Positions 1-8,308 of a stretch of 49,982 bases of DNA are shown in pieces. This DNA is from an uncultured Clostridia bacterium (GTDB lineage Bacteria > Bacillota > Clostridia > TANB77 > CAG-508), in NCBI GenBank assembly GCA_944393485.1, contig CALYAJ010000004.1, forward strand, positions 1-49,982, read 5' to 3'. Below the pieces are notes generated by a model. The model searched no databases. It was not told where the DNA came from and saw only the letters and a program-made list of their open reading frames with translations. How positions within the stretch are numbered: position 1 is the first letter of the stretch; each line of letters opens with the position of its first letter. Both the position numbers and the translations under genes were made by a program.

Positions 1-7
1 TCATAAG

Positions 8-47
8 AAAAAACATAGCTTTTTTCCTTCTTTTTGCTATGTTTTTT
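8..47. terminator. Bidirectional intrinsic terminator
   Basis: A perfect 12-bp inverted repeat (AAAAAACATAGC at 8-19, GCTATGTTTTTT at 36-47) encloses a pyrimidine-rich loop and has T or A runs on both sides. It lies downstream of the minus-strand gene that ends at 125 and may also serve a gene beyond the left edge. Confidence 0.75.
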
Positions 48-124
48 ACTTTAAACTTTTTTATTCGTCATTACTGAATTTAAAAGCAAAAATGTAATAT
101 CAATCTACGCCTGAGATTGGTTGA

Positions 125-865
125 TTACACTTGGTTTGAAGTGTTTTGTTGTGCAGTGTGTTCTTCTGTAATATCCATATGCATTTTCATTTCTCCACCA
201 ATTAGCTCATCTGTGCAATCTGGATCATCTCCCTCTAAAAATATTACAATTGTAAACTTGTCTATTTCACCAGGTTGCATATTTTGTCTTTGTTGTAATA
301 TTAAATTTGTATTACTATAAAATGGTGTTGTTATTTCATCTCCAAATATTTCAGCTTCACCTGTTGTTTCGTTTGCTTTAGCATAAATTATTTGTTCATC
401 ATTTCTTATTACCATTATTCGTATAGCCCTATCAACATTTTTAATAACATCATCAGAAATAATTGTATACCAATAATTAATTGGATCAACGCCTTGGTTT
501 TCCAAATAAAAACTATATGCTAAATAATTATCACCATTATGACTTCCCTCTCCCTCAGATAAATTGTCTGGGAGCCATTTTACGCATATATTATCCATAT
601 ATTCTAATTTTTCTGCTTTTAATATTCTTTTATGCTGTTTATCAGCTAAATGTTCATACATAACAAGTCCACTTTTTTCTTCTAATTGTGGATCTAAAGA
701 AACAGTAAAATCTCCTAATTCATATACTACTCTTAAAATAAAATACAATATGATTAAAAATAGTAAAATTAGAAGTATTGTAATTTTAAGAATTTTAATT
801 CTTTGTTCTCTTTTTTTTACTTTTTCAGAATCTAAAGTAATTTTACCTTTACTCTTATTTTTCAC
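125..865 (-). CDS. TasA/camelysin-like membrane-anchored surface protein
   Basis: This is a 246-residue protein with a Lys-rich cytoplasmic start, one membrane segment at about residues 25-46 and a long extracellular part. The start is GTG at 865, with AGGCGG seven bases upstream. The C-terminal half has the pattern seen in clostridial camelysin/TasA-like SipW substrates: a PGEIDKFTIVIFLEGDDPDC strand followed by GGEMKMHM. These families are secreted beta-sandwich proteins that form fibres or matrix. The anchor may be an uncleaved signal. It is divergent from the gene at 936 with 70 bp between them, so the two may share a control region. The family call rests on pattern only; the anchor and extracytoplasmic location are firmer. 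Confidence 0.65.
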   Translation of the reverse strand: MKNKSKGKITLDSEKVKKREQRIKILKITILLILLFLIILYFILRVVYELGDFTVSLDPQLEEKSGLVMYEHLADKQHKRILKAEKLEYMDNICVKWLPDNLSEGEGSHNGDNYLAYSFYLENQGVDPINYWYTIISDDVIKNVDRAIRIMVIRNDEQIIYAKANETTGEAEIFGDEITTPFYSNTNLILQQRQNMQPGEIDKFTIVIFLEGDDPDCTDELIGGEMKMHMDITEEHTAQQNTSNQV

Positions 866-935
866 TCACATTCCGCCTTTCTTTTGTATTGCTTTATTTT
901 GATTTATATGTTATAAAGATTATAGGTGATTACAT

Positions 936-1529
936 ATGAAAAATTATAAAAAAATATTAATTTTACTTACAGTAATTTGTTTAGCAATTGCTATAATCTC
1001 GTTTATACTAATTTATGCTAAATATACAACATCTGCTAACAGTCAGACTGATGTACCTATTGCAAGATGGAATATTTTAGTAAATAATATATCTATCAAA
1101 GATCAATCAGATATATCTCAAACATTACAACCTATATTCCCTGGTAATGAAAATATCGCAGAAAACATAATCGCACCAACAGCAGAAGGCTATTTTGATT
1201 TATATTTTGATTATAATGATGTAGATGTATCTTTTAAATATACAATTTCGTTAACACCTTCTGAAGAAAGCTCAGTTACAGATATAGTTGCAACAGGTTA
1301 TTCAGTAGATGATGGTGAAGTCATTAATTTTACAAATTATAATGAGAATATTACTGATAATATTAGTTTAGATAATCCCACCAGAACAAGAAAAATCAGA
1401 GTATATGTAAAATGGGATGATGATTCAAATACTGCTACAATGGATAATTATGCAGATACTGAATCAGCACTATCTGGAAATCCTGCATTATTTAATGTAA
1501 ATGTAACCTTTGATCAAACAATTGCTTAA
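936..1529 (+). CDS. SipW-type exported TasA/camelysin-like protein
   Basis: A 197-residue protein with a short basic start (MKNYKK), a hydrophobic segment at residues 8-28 and then YAKYTTSANSQTDVPIARW. This is the layout of the alternate, SipW-dependent signal peptides: a hydrophobic core followed by a Y-x-x-T/S-type region rather than AXA. The remainder is rich in Asp, Thr and beta-prone residues, with a PTAEGYFDLYFD strand like the one in its paralogue at 8804-9409 (APGLNGNFNILIDPSDTDVS versus the DYNDVDVS stretch here). The start is ATG with AGGTG upstream. It is the only plus-strand member of the locus. It is likely a fibre or matrix subunit processed by one of the nearby SipW-like peptidases. 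Confidence 0.7.
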   Translation: MKNYKKILILLTVICLAIAIISFILIYAKYTTSANSQTDVPIARWNILVNNISIKDQSDISQTLQPIFPGNENIAENIIAPTAEGYFDLYFDYNDVDVSFKYTISLTPSEESSVTDIVATGYSVDDGEVINFTNYNENITDNISLDNPTRTRKIRVYVKWDDDSNTATMDNYADTESALSGNPALFNVNVTFDQTIA

Positions 1530-1539
1530 ATTATCTCCT

Positions 1540-1644
1540 TATATAGGAAAAATCGAAGATTTTTACGTATACAACAAGGTTAAGTTTCCTATGTTCGTGC
1601 GATTGCAACGCAATCTGTACATGTGGCGAAGCCACTTTTCTTAT
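1540..1644. repeat. Interspersed hairpin repeat, copy 1
   Basis: A 105-bp unit starting TATATAGGAAAAATCG and ending GAAGCCACTTTTCTTAT. It contains three short hairpins: AATC/GATT around the start, GATTGC-aac-GCAATC, and GTGGC-gaa-GCCAC. It is followed directly by a near-identical second copy, and its first half recurs at 38236-38287 in the opposite orientation. Confidence 0.85.
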
Positions 1645-1750
1645 TATATAGGAAAAATCGCCAGATTTTTACGTATATAACAAGGTTAAGTTTCCTATGT
1701 TCGTGCGATTGCAACGCAATCTGTACATGTGGCGAAGCTACTTTTCTTAT
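1645..1750. repeat. Interspersed hairpin repeat, copy 2
   Basis: A 106-bp direct tandem copy of 1540-1644. It differs by a one-base insertion plus changes in the first hairpin loop (AAG versus CCAG), a C/T change in ACGTATAYAAC, and GCCAC versus GCTAC. No coding capacity is seen. Together the copies fill most of the gap between 1529 and 1819. Confidence 0.85.
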
Positions 1751-1779
1751 AACTCTTGCCTAGAGCAAGAGTTATTTTT
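1750..1779 (+). terminator. Intrinsic terminator
   Basis: TAACTCTTGC (1750-1759) pairs with GCAAGAGTTA (1765-1774) over a five-base loop, followed by TTTTTA on the plus strand. It probably ends the plus-strand transcript of the gene at 936-1529 after reading through the repeats. It could also stop the minus-strand operon that ends at 1819. Confidence 0.65.
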
Positions 1780-1818
1780 ATTATCTTTAAAACTATTATT
1801 GTTCGCTTACATTTTTTT

Positions 1819-3072
1819 CTAATTAACACTTTGTTCAGCAGTTAATTCAAATTTAACAATTAATCCTTTTGCATCTGGATTATTCTCTTGAAATTCGTAT
1901 GATTTATTGCCAAAATAAGTATCTACAATATCATTTCCTGATTCAAATGGCCAAACTACTTTTACCGTGAATTTACCTTGACCTGTTCCTGCTTCAATTT
2001 GATTAGAAGATGTTTCTATGGTAATTTTAAATGGATAAGATTCTAAAATATTTTGCAGGTCATCAGATGAATATTGATCTCCTACTTCAAACTTTTCTCC
2101 AAAAATTTCGATAGATATTATTCTATAAGATAATTCAGCATTTATTTCACCTTTATTAATAACTTCAATTTCTTTTGTATAATCTTCCATTCCAGGATAT
2201 ATTCTATCAATTTCTAGTAGTAAATCGTTCGTAATTATCTGGTCATCATTTTTAAAATTAATTTCCCATGCAGCCACATGAGTTTCTAATTCTAATGATG
2301 CTTTTGTAATATAAATAAACCATGCAAATGCATTAAAAGCTAAAAGCACAATTAAAATGATCATTGTTTTTGTATTTATATATTTAATTATGTTTTTTGT
2401 TTTTTTTTTATTTTTTTCTTCCTTTACCTCATCTTTTGCTTTTATTGTTTCTTTTTTCTTTTCTTCTTTTTTTACTTTTGTTTTGCTTTTATCTTTTTCC
2501 TCTTTTATATTCTCTATTTCTTTTTTTCCTTCCCTATAGCTCATTATATTGTCAACTATTATTTTACAAATAATTACTGCTATTGGAACAAATATTAAGA
2601 AATAGAATGCATAAATATTATTTATTATTTTACTTATAAAACTTAATAATAATGTTTTATATACAATTTTACCATAAACCTGATCATCAGAAATTTCTGG
2701 ATCTTCTAGTTCATTTGCAACTCCTTTTGTAATAAAATAATATTTTCCATTTTCTTCTCTTTTTGATATAACTCTATGTGTTACAATCTTGCCATTAAGA
2801 TCTTGTGCCTCACCTTTATAAACTATATCATCACCAATCTCTATTTCTTCAGGAGAAATCTCTTTAGATACTAAAATATCTCCTACATTGTATACAGGAA
2901 TCATACTTCCTGTTGCTACATTAAATATTCTAAAACCTGCTATTGTTAAATTATTATTAGAAAATCTTTGTATTGCTACAACTAATAAAACTAAAACAAT
3001 AATTATATATAATAATATATATATAGTTTTTCCAATTCCTCTTAATATTTTATTGTTCAGAATATTTTTCAT
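1819..3072 (-). CDS. SipW-type signal peptidase fused to a TasA-like domain
   Basis: A 417-residue protein in two halves. Residues 1-175 are an S26 signal peptidase of the SipW/ER class: membrane segment at about 15-34, catalytic Ser56 in NVATGSMIP, general-base His99 in VTHRVI (a Lys in the usual bacterial LepB), TKGVANELEDP, and a second membrane segment at about 145-172. A strongly charged cytoplasmic linker (about 178-229, mostly Lys/Glu) follows, then a third membrane segment (235-255) and an extracellular domain of about 160 residues with the PGMEDYTKEIEV pattern of TasA-like substrates. The start is ATG with GGGGG upstream. It is the last gene of the operon, 12 bp after the DUF2357 gene. 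The joining of peptidase and substrate-like domain is visible in one uninterrupted frame. Confidence 0.85.
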   Translation of the reverse strand: MKNILNNKILRGIGKTIYILLYIIIVLVLLVVAIQRFSNNNLTIAGFRIFNVATGSMIPVYNVGDILVSKEISPEEIEIGDDIVYKGEAQDLNGKIVTHRVISKREENGKYYFITKGVANELEDPEISDDQVYGKIVYKTLLLSFISKIINNIYAFYFLIFVPIAVIICKIIVDNIMSYREGKKEIENIKEEKDKSKTKVKKEEKKKETIKAKDEVKEEKNKKKTKNIIKYINTKTMIILIVLLAFNAFAWFIYITKASLELETHVAAWEINFKNDDQIITNDLLLEIDRIYPGMEDYTKEIEVINKGEINAELSYRIISIEIFGEKFEVGDQYSSDDLQNILESYPFKITIETSSNQIEAGTGQGKFTVKVVWPFESGNDIVDTYFGNKSYEFQENNPDAKGLIVKFELTAEQSVN

Positions 3073-3084
3073 CTTATGTTCCCC

Positions 3085-4197
3085 CTATATAAGTTGTTTC
3101 ATATAGTCATCAATATATTTTTTAAATATGGCTTGTACTTCTTGCATACTAACAGCTTTTTTTAATTTTATTTTTTCGAATTTATCTCCAACAAGTTCTT
3201 TAATTTGGTCTATAGATAAATTTGCATTCAGACTAATTAATTTATCTAATAAATATTCTATCATTTCATCTTTAGACATATCTTGGCCTTCACCTGATTT
3301 ATTCTTTTTATTTAATTCTTGTGATGCTAAATAATCAATAAAAAATGTTTCATCAACAATTCTTTTTAATCTTCCATTTTCGATAAATTCTTTTTTCTCT
3401 TTTTCCAATTTTGTTTTATTATCCATGTTATCTTGGATATAATCCCATAGTTTCATTGCGTATTGGAAGTTTACATTTTTTAAAATCAAGTTAGTCTTTT
3501 TGATTGGTGGTCTAATTAATCTAATATTTAGTTTATCAATTTGTTTATATACATCAACAAAAGTTAAATCGTTAATTTTTTTATCAATTGCATCAATTCT
3601 ATCTATTATTTCTTTCTTTTTCTTTCTTTTTTCGTCTTCTGTAATATTTAATTTTGTAGACAAGCTTAAATTAATTGCTACATCTTCATTATGAAGTCTT
3701 GCAGTTCCAATATATGATATGTATTTTTCATCTTTAACATCTTTTTTTAAATTCTCTTCGACAATTTTTCTTTTTTTATCAGAAAACATTTTCATATTTT
3801 GAATTAATGTATAAATTAGTCTATTTTCATATGTATCATATGTCTCTTCTTTATGAATATTAAGAATTTTAGATGGTCTTACATTATCTTCTTTTTTATC
3901 TACTTCTTGTATTAAATTTGTATGTTTAGAAAGATGTTTTATACTATCAACAGTTATTTTTCTAGCTAGTTCAATTTTTACAATTTCTTCTTCATTTACA
4001 ATAAACCTATTTGGATTACGCAATATATTATCAATATATGGAATAGTCTCTTCCATTTTTTCTATCCATTCTATATCATTTAAATAATTTTCGTAATCAA
4101 TATTTATTTTTGCATTAGACTCTAATTTAGACATAAAACGATCTAATTCATTTTTGTCGGCATTTTCATATAATTCGTTTAATTCTAATTTTTTCAT
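3085..4197 (-). CDS. DUF2357/McrC-like partner protein without visible nuclease domain
   Basis: A 370-residue, highly charged cytoplasmic protein with no signal or membrane segment. The stretch ETYDTYENRLIYTLIQNM (about 118-135) resembles the ENR-containing helix of DUF2357 proteins, which are the usual partners of McrB-type NTPases and occupy the McrC position. McrC-type proteins normally end in a PD-(D/E)XK nuclease; I see no D-x(n)-E/D-x-K core here. The C-terminal half is helical and Lys/Glu-rich. It lies 11 bp after the AAA+ gene, with AGAGG before ATG. I infer that it is the adaptor of the McrB-like ring. The family assignment is moderate; the co-operonic position strengthens it. Confidence 0.6.
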   Translation of the reverse strand: MKKLELNELYENADKNELDRFMSKLESNAKINIDYENYLNDIEWIEKMEETIPYIDNILRNPNRFIVNEEEIVKIELARKITVDSIKHLSKHTNLIQEVDKKEDNVRPSKILNIHKEETYDTYENRLIYTLIQNMKMFSDKKRKIVEENLKKDVKDEKYISYIGTARLHNEDVAINLSLSTKLNITEDEKRKKKKEIIDRIDAIDKKINDLTFVDVYKQIDKLNIRLIRPPIKKTNLILKNVNFQYAMKLWDYIQDNMDNKTKLEKEKKEFIENGRLKRIVDETFFIDYLASQELNKKNKSGEGQDMSKDEMIEYLLDKLISLNANLSIDQIKELVGDKFEKIKLKKAVSMQEVQAIFKKYIDDYMKQLI

Positions 4198-4208
4198 TTA
4201 ACTACCTC

Positions 4209-5729
4209 TTAAGTTAATTTTTTTAGCCTTAGTAAAAATTCTGTACATTCTTTCATTTTATTTTTTCCAAAAGTTTTATCTAAAAAGTTAATATATGGAT
4301 CTATTTCATCTTTAATATATGCTATATTTAATTGTTCGAATTTTCTTAGTATTTTTTTAGCAATAAAATAGTCTACTCCAGCAATTTCGTCTCCACCACA
4401 TGCAACATAAACTGGTACAAATTTTTTCATGTGTGAAACGATACGGTTACCAAAAGCTATTCTAAAATGTTGAATTACATAATCGTCCATTTGTTCAATC
4501 TTTTCTATTGTGCTATTTGAAATTGGATGCTCATTCATTGCAGTTTCAAATATTTCTTCTAAATATGAATAATTTACATCCATTGGCTCAGTATCTATTG
4601 CATTAAATGCTTTACCTTTATCATTAATATCTATTGGCATAGCTCTATCATATACTTTATCTGTAACCATAAATGTAGAATCATCATTATTGATTGTTCC
4701 TATATACCACATATTTGCAGGTACTTTGATTTTTCCTCCAATTATATGTTTTGGATCTGTTTTCCAACTATTAGGTACTAATTCAATAATCCATTCATCT
4801 TTATTTGGCATTTCCAAAATAGAAAGCATTTCAGCGAAATAATATTCAACACGGGAAATGTTCATTTCGTCCAATATTACAGTATAAACATCATCTGTAT
4901 ATCCTGCAATATACATTTCTTTTAATACTTCAGTTTCATTAAACTTCTTAGTAAACTCATTAAAATATCCAAATAATTCTGTTCTGTCTCTCCAAGATGG
5001 TTGAACAGACGCAACACAAGAATCGTGTTTCATAAATTTTCCCCAAGCATATGCTAATGATGTTTTACCAGTACCAGAAATACCTTGTAATATTACAAGT
5101 TTGGTAGAAGCTAGTGCTGATATAAATAATCTCATCATATCAATTGTATAATATAATCCCAATCTTGAAGCCGCAAAATTCCTAAAATTTTCACATAATT
5201 CTGGCAAAGAAAATGAATTCCCATAATTTTTAATTCTATAGTTTTTATATTCTTCATCAATTACTGTTAACTTAGCAAATCTAGACTCCTTATCTGGATC
5301 TATTGGTTCTTCATTATTAACATCTTCTGTTGGAGATTCACCTGGTTTTAATCCTAATTGTGAAACTTTCATTGCTAATATATCTTCTTTTTCTTTAACT
5401 AAATTTGCTACTTTATTATTTAATGTAGCAACTTCATCTAAAAGCTCTTCTTTTTCTATTGCAGTTTTTCTAAATTTAAAATATTTTCTAAATAAAAAAT
5501 AAATTAATAATACTATAGCTGCTACAAATACAATTAAAAGAGCTATAGAAATACCAACCAATAGCCATTCAGGAAGTGATAAATCATTCTTGTATGAATT
5601 TAAAATATTTTGATATTCTTTTAAATTAAATGATTTTGCTAATCCACTTCCAATTCCCTTAAATATATCTCCTATACCAGAAAAAAATTGATTTAAAAAT
5701 TCGTATAAAAATCTTGTAAATGTTTCCAT
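4209..5729 (-). CDS. Membrane-anchored McrB-like AAA+ NTPase
   Basis: A 506-residue protein. I start at ATG 5729 (METFTRF), which has AGAGG six bases upstream; an upstream TTG would overlap the previous gene. Residues 1-55 are followed by one membrane segment (about 56-80) and a coiled-coil-like stretch (about 90-125). The AAA+ core then shows Walker A GISGTGKT (216-223), QPSWRDRTELFGY (about 243-255), Walker B VILDEMN (284-290) continuing as ISRVEYYFAEMLS, a sensor region TINNDDST (345-352) at the place of the McrB NTAD signature, and a probable arginine finger in YDRAMP. These motifs are those of McrB-type NTPases rather than MoxR. McrB-type proteins are usually soluble, so the membrane anchor is unusual. 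It stands between the unknown 328-residue gene and the DUF2357 partner. Whether it uses GTP or ATP cannot be read here. Confidence 0.85.
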   Translation of the reverse strand: METFTRFLYEFLNQFFSGIGDIFKGIGSGLAKSFNLKEYQNILNSYKNDLSLPEWLLVGISIALLIVFVAAIVLLIYFLFRKYFKFRKTAIEKEELLDEVATLNNKVANLVKEKEDILAMKVSQLGLKPGESPTEDVNNEEPIDPDKESRFAKLTVIDEEYKNYRIKNYGNSFSLPELCENFRNFAASRLGLYYTIDMMRLFISALASTKLVILQGISGTGKTSLAYAWGKFMKHDSCVASVQPSWRDRTELFGYFNEFTKKFNETEVLKEMYIAGYTDDVYTVILDEMNISRVEYYFAEMLSILEMPNKDEWIIELVPNSWKTDPKHIIGGKIKVPANMWYIGTINNDDSTFMVTDKVYDRAMPIDINDKGKAFNAIDTEPMDVNYSYLEEIFETAMNEHPISNSTIEKIEQMDDYVIQHFRIAFGNRIVSHMKKFVPVYVACGGDEIAGVDYFIAKKILRKFEQLNIAYIKDEIDPYINFLDKTFGKNKMKECTEFLLRLKKLT

Positions 5730-5739
5730 GCAATACCTC

Positions 5740-6726
5740 TTATTTTTCAATTAAATTTTTTATTTCTTTTTTGTGTTTTATTATTTCATTATAATTACTT
5801 AATTCATTACTTATAATTGAATATTCAAACATATTTAACCTTTCTAAATTTGCTAAGTCAGGTTCAAAACTTTCATCTAGATATACAGAAAATTTATAAC
5901 CTAATTTTATAAAATTATATATATTATCTTTATTTCTAATAAAGTTATTATATGTAATTAATAAGCTAGCTTTTTCTTGTAAAGCAGAAGAATTTAGTAT
6001 ATTTAATATGCTTTTCCTCTTTTTTTGCTTACTAAGTAAACTATCTGCTAAATTTAATATATATTTCTTTTTGAAATTATGATCTAATATATCATTTAAG
6101 ATATCTTTTGAAACTATTGAATATTCTACTTGTAACTTATCTTCATTTGTAGTTCCAGTCGTAAAAGCTGTCTCTATAAAGCTTTTACTATAAATCTTAG
6201 AAAATCTTATATTAAATTCTAATTTTGAAATATAAATATCTTTATCTAATTTTATATATTTAACATTAAATATTTTACTTTCATACTTTTCTTTTAATGT
6301 TCTTTTTAAATTATCATAAAAAATATTTTTATCCAAAAAAATATTTTTAAAATTATTATCTTTATGTGTTTCCATATAGATTTCCTGTAATTTATTTATA
6401 GAAACATCTTCATTTTGAACTGTACTTACATTATCAAACACTAATAAATTTTTAAATATTTCACATTGTGAGTTCAAAATATTTTCTTTATATATGCCTT
6501 TTTCAAACATATTAGATTTTGTAGTTTCAATTTCATTAATCATCCTATCTCTAAAAGTCCTAATGTTGGTTTCTTCAATGAAATTATAATATCTAGATTC
6601 TATATAATTTTCTAAATAAATATTAAATATTTCAGTATTAAAATTTTTTCCTAATATTAATTTAGAATAATCTTTAAATTCATCTTTTAAAATACTTATG
6701 TATCTATCTACTATATTAGTAACCAT
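5740..6726 (-). CDS. Unrecognised cytoplasmic protein of the McrB-SipW operon
   Basis: A 328-residue protein rich in Asn, Lys, Ile and Tyr, with no signal, membrane segment or obvious enzyme motif. ATG follows AAGGAGAG, 10 bp after the preceding gene, and it ends 10 bp before the AAA+ gene, so it is co-transcribed and probably works with that NTPase. The C-terminal part (LLITYNNFIRNKDNIYNF, then a YKFSVYLDESF strand and LANLERLNMFEY) resembles the order of the last strands of EAL domains (the lEiTE, lGvxiaiDDFG, ssLxxLxxlp series), but the catalytic residues are not conserved. This resemblance is weak and could be chance. It may instead be a specificity or adaptor subunit. Confidence 0.5.
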   Translation of the reverse strand: MVTNIVDRYISILKDEFKDYSKLILGKNFNTEIFNIYLENYIESRYYNFIEETNIRTFRDRMINEIETTKSNMFEKGIYKENILNSQCEIFKNLLVFDNVSTVQNEDVSINKLQEIYMETHKDNNFKNIFLDKNIFYDNLKRTLKEKYESKIFNVKYIKLDKDIYISKLEFNIRFSKIYSKSFIETAFTTGTTNEDKLQVEYSIVSKDILNDILDHNFKKKYILNLADSLLSKQKKRKSILNILNSSALQEKASLLITYNNFIRNKDNIYNFIKLGYKFSVYLDESFEPDLANLERLNMFEYSIISNELSNYNEIIKHKKEIKNLIEK

Positions 6727-6736
6727 TTTTCTCTCC

Positions 6737-7666
6737 TTAGTAAGTATTTACTGTTATAATAGGTGTTCCTTCCCCTTTATAAGTATAATCTTTTGTAATA
6801 TCTGTTTTATAAAATCTAATTTTTATACTTGTTATTGCATCTATTGACAATGAAAACTTATTTATATATGTATAATTATCAATTTTTGTAGTTGTAACAT
6901 TTGTTCCATCTTTATATGTACTATCAGTTACATCTATTAAAACATTTTTTGGATCAAATTCCACATTAACTCTTGCAGAATAGCATTTTGACTTATTCTC
7001 ATCAGACAATTCTTGGTAAACATCTGATGTAATTCTATCTCCTGCTGAATAATTATCAAAAGCTTCATTAACCGTATAATAAGAAAGTGTATTTGTTATT
7101 TTTAATTCCAAATATTGTCTATTAGCTACATCTTCTATTTGATATGATAAATTTTCTTTTCCAACAACAAGTGTAATTTTCCCAGTTATAGTCTTTTTAT
7201 ATGGTCCTTTAGATGTTGCTGTAATTTCTACCCATACAGTATCACCTGTATCCAATCTAGCATTTGGCGTAATTAAAATATTAAAAAAATCTGTATTTGT
7301 ATCTGCTGATATTGTTCCACTAGTTTTACTTATATCACAAATTATATTATCAGAATAACTATAGCTTATATCATATTCAATATCATATGAGGTAACTTTT
7401 AAATTATTGCTTCTACTATTCATATTTATTGTAATTTCATAATTATCTACACCTGACCAGTTTTCTACTTGATATTCTGCACCTTCTTCTTTTAATTTAT
7501 CACTATAAAAGTAAAATTCCTTGGAACGCAAGAAAAAATCATGAATACTGCTTGTTGCATATTTACCAAATACAGTTATAAAAAATATAACTATAGTAAA
7601 TATTATTAAAAATATCAAAATTCTTTTGTTTCTTTTTGTCTTTTTAAAAAAACTATTTTTAGACAT
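6737..7666 (-). CDS. SipW-type exported beta-rich surface protein
   Basis: A 309-residue protein with a very basic start (KKTKRNKR), a membrane segment at about residues 16-34 and then VFGKYATSSIHDFF, the same K-Y-A-T-S pattern after the hydrophobic core as the other SipW-type proteins here. The extracellular part looks like two or more beta-sandwich modules, with many Thr, Ser and Tyr and repeated alternating hydrophobic strands such as YKKTITGKITLVVG. No catalytic motif is visible. ATG has AGGAG upstream and the gene is 14 bp after its neighbour. It is likely a large structural or adaptor subunit of the exported assembly. Confidence 0.6.
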   Translation of the reverse strand: MSKNSFFKKTKRNKRILIFLIIFTIVIFFITVFGKYATSSIHDFFLRSKEFYFYSDKLKEEGAEYQVENWSGVDNYEITINMNSRSNNLKVTSYDIEYDISYSYSDNIICDISKTSGTISADTNTDFFNILITPNARLDTGDTVWVEITATSKGPYKKTITGKITLVVGKENLSYQIEDVANRQYLELKITNTLSYYTVNEAFDNYSAGDRITSDVYQELSDENKSKCYSARVNVEFDPKNVLIDVTDSTYKDGTNVTTTKIDNYTYINKFSLSIDAITSIKIRFYKTDITKDYTYKGEGTPIITVNTY

Positions 7667-7680
7667 CTTCTACTCCTAAA

Positions 7681-8238
7681 TTATTGAATGGTTGTTTGTG
7701 TTGAATCTACTGAAATTTCTATTAATTCTATTACATCTTGATAATCTATGGAACTATAATCTTCAGAAAAATTAACTACTAAGGTATATGTATTAATACT
7801 TCGTACACTATGTCTAAAATATCTAGCTCCTAGTTCTATTGTTTTAAAATATGTACCATCAGAATCTTGTTCTGTTTTAGTAGTTATATCTGTAATTTCA
7901 TTATCATTTTCAAGTAATTCAAATGTTAATGGTAAATTAGTAGTAGTTCTTATTTTTAAATTATATTCTAAGTCTGTTTCTGCTATATTGCCATCTTTTT
8001 CATTTGAAATAGTAAAAACATAAGTATATGGATTAGCACTAGGTAATAAAGAATCAAGATTTAATGTCATTTCCTGATAGTCTTCGTTTAGAATATAAAA
8101 CGCAGTATCTATATTTGCTTCTGAATCTGCCGTTGTTTCATATCTAGACATTACCAAAGTAATAATTCTTATTAGTATTAAAATACATAAAATTAATATA
8201 ATTACTTTTTTTAATAATATCTTGTTTTTTCTTAACAT
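7681..8238 (-). CDS. SipW-type exported TasA-like small surface protein
   Basis: A 185-residue protein with an N-terminal Lys-rich stretch, a hydrophobic segment at about residues 11-29 and then VMSRYETTADSEANIDTAFY, the region where SipW-type cleavage would occur. What follows is one beta-rich domain of about 150 residues with a pattern (TYVFTISNEKDGNIAETDLE) like that of the ordered strands in TasA/camelysin homologues. The start has GGAG five bases before ATG. It is preceded by a 70-bp gap, the longest in the operon, in which I see no terminator. Confidence 0.6.
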   Translation of the reverse strand: MLRKNKILLKKVIILILCILILIRIITLVMSRYETTADSEANIDTAFYILNEDYQEMTLNLDSLLPSANPYTYVFTISNEKDGNIAETDLEYNLKIRTTTNLPLTFELLENDNEITDITTKTEQDSDGTYFKTIELGARYFRHSVRSINTYTLVVNFSEDYSSIDYQDVIELIEISVDSTQTTIQ

Positions 8239-8308
8239 GTCTACTCCATTTCTTTGTGTATTAAGGATACAATTTTATTGATTTCCTTCTTTTGTCTTTT
8301 CCTTTTTA

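Noticed and set aside
3085-5750. A standard McrBC restriction system
   Set aside because: No methyltransferase or specificity gene, no visible nuclease core in the partner, and the NTPase is membrane anchored within a secretion-type operon.
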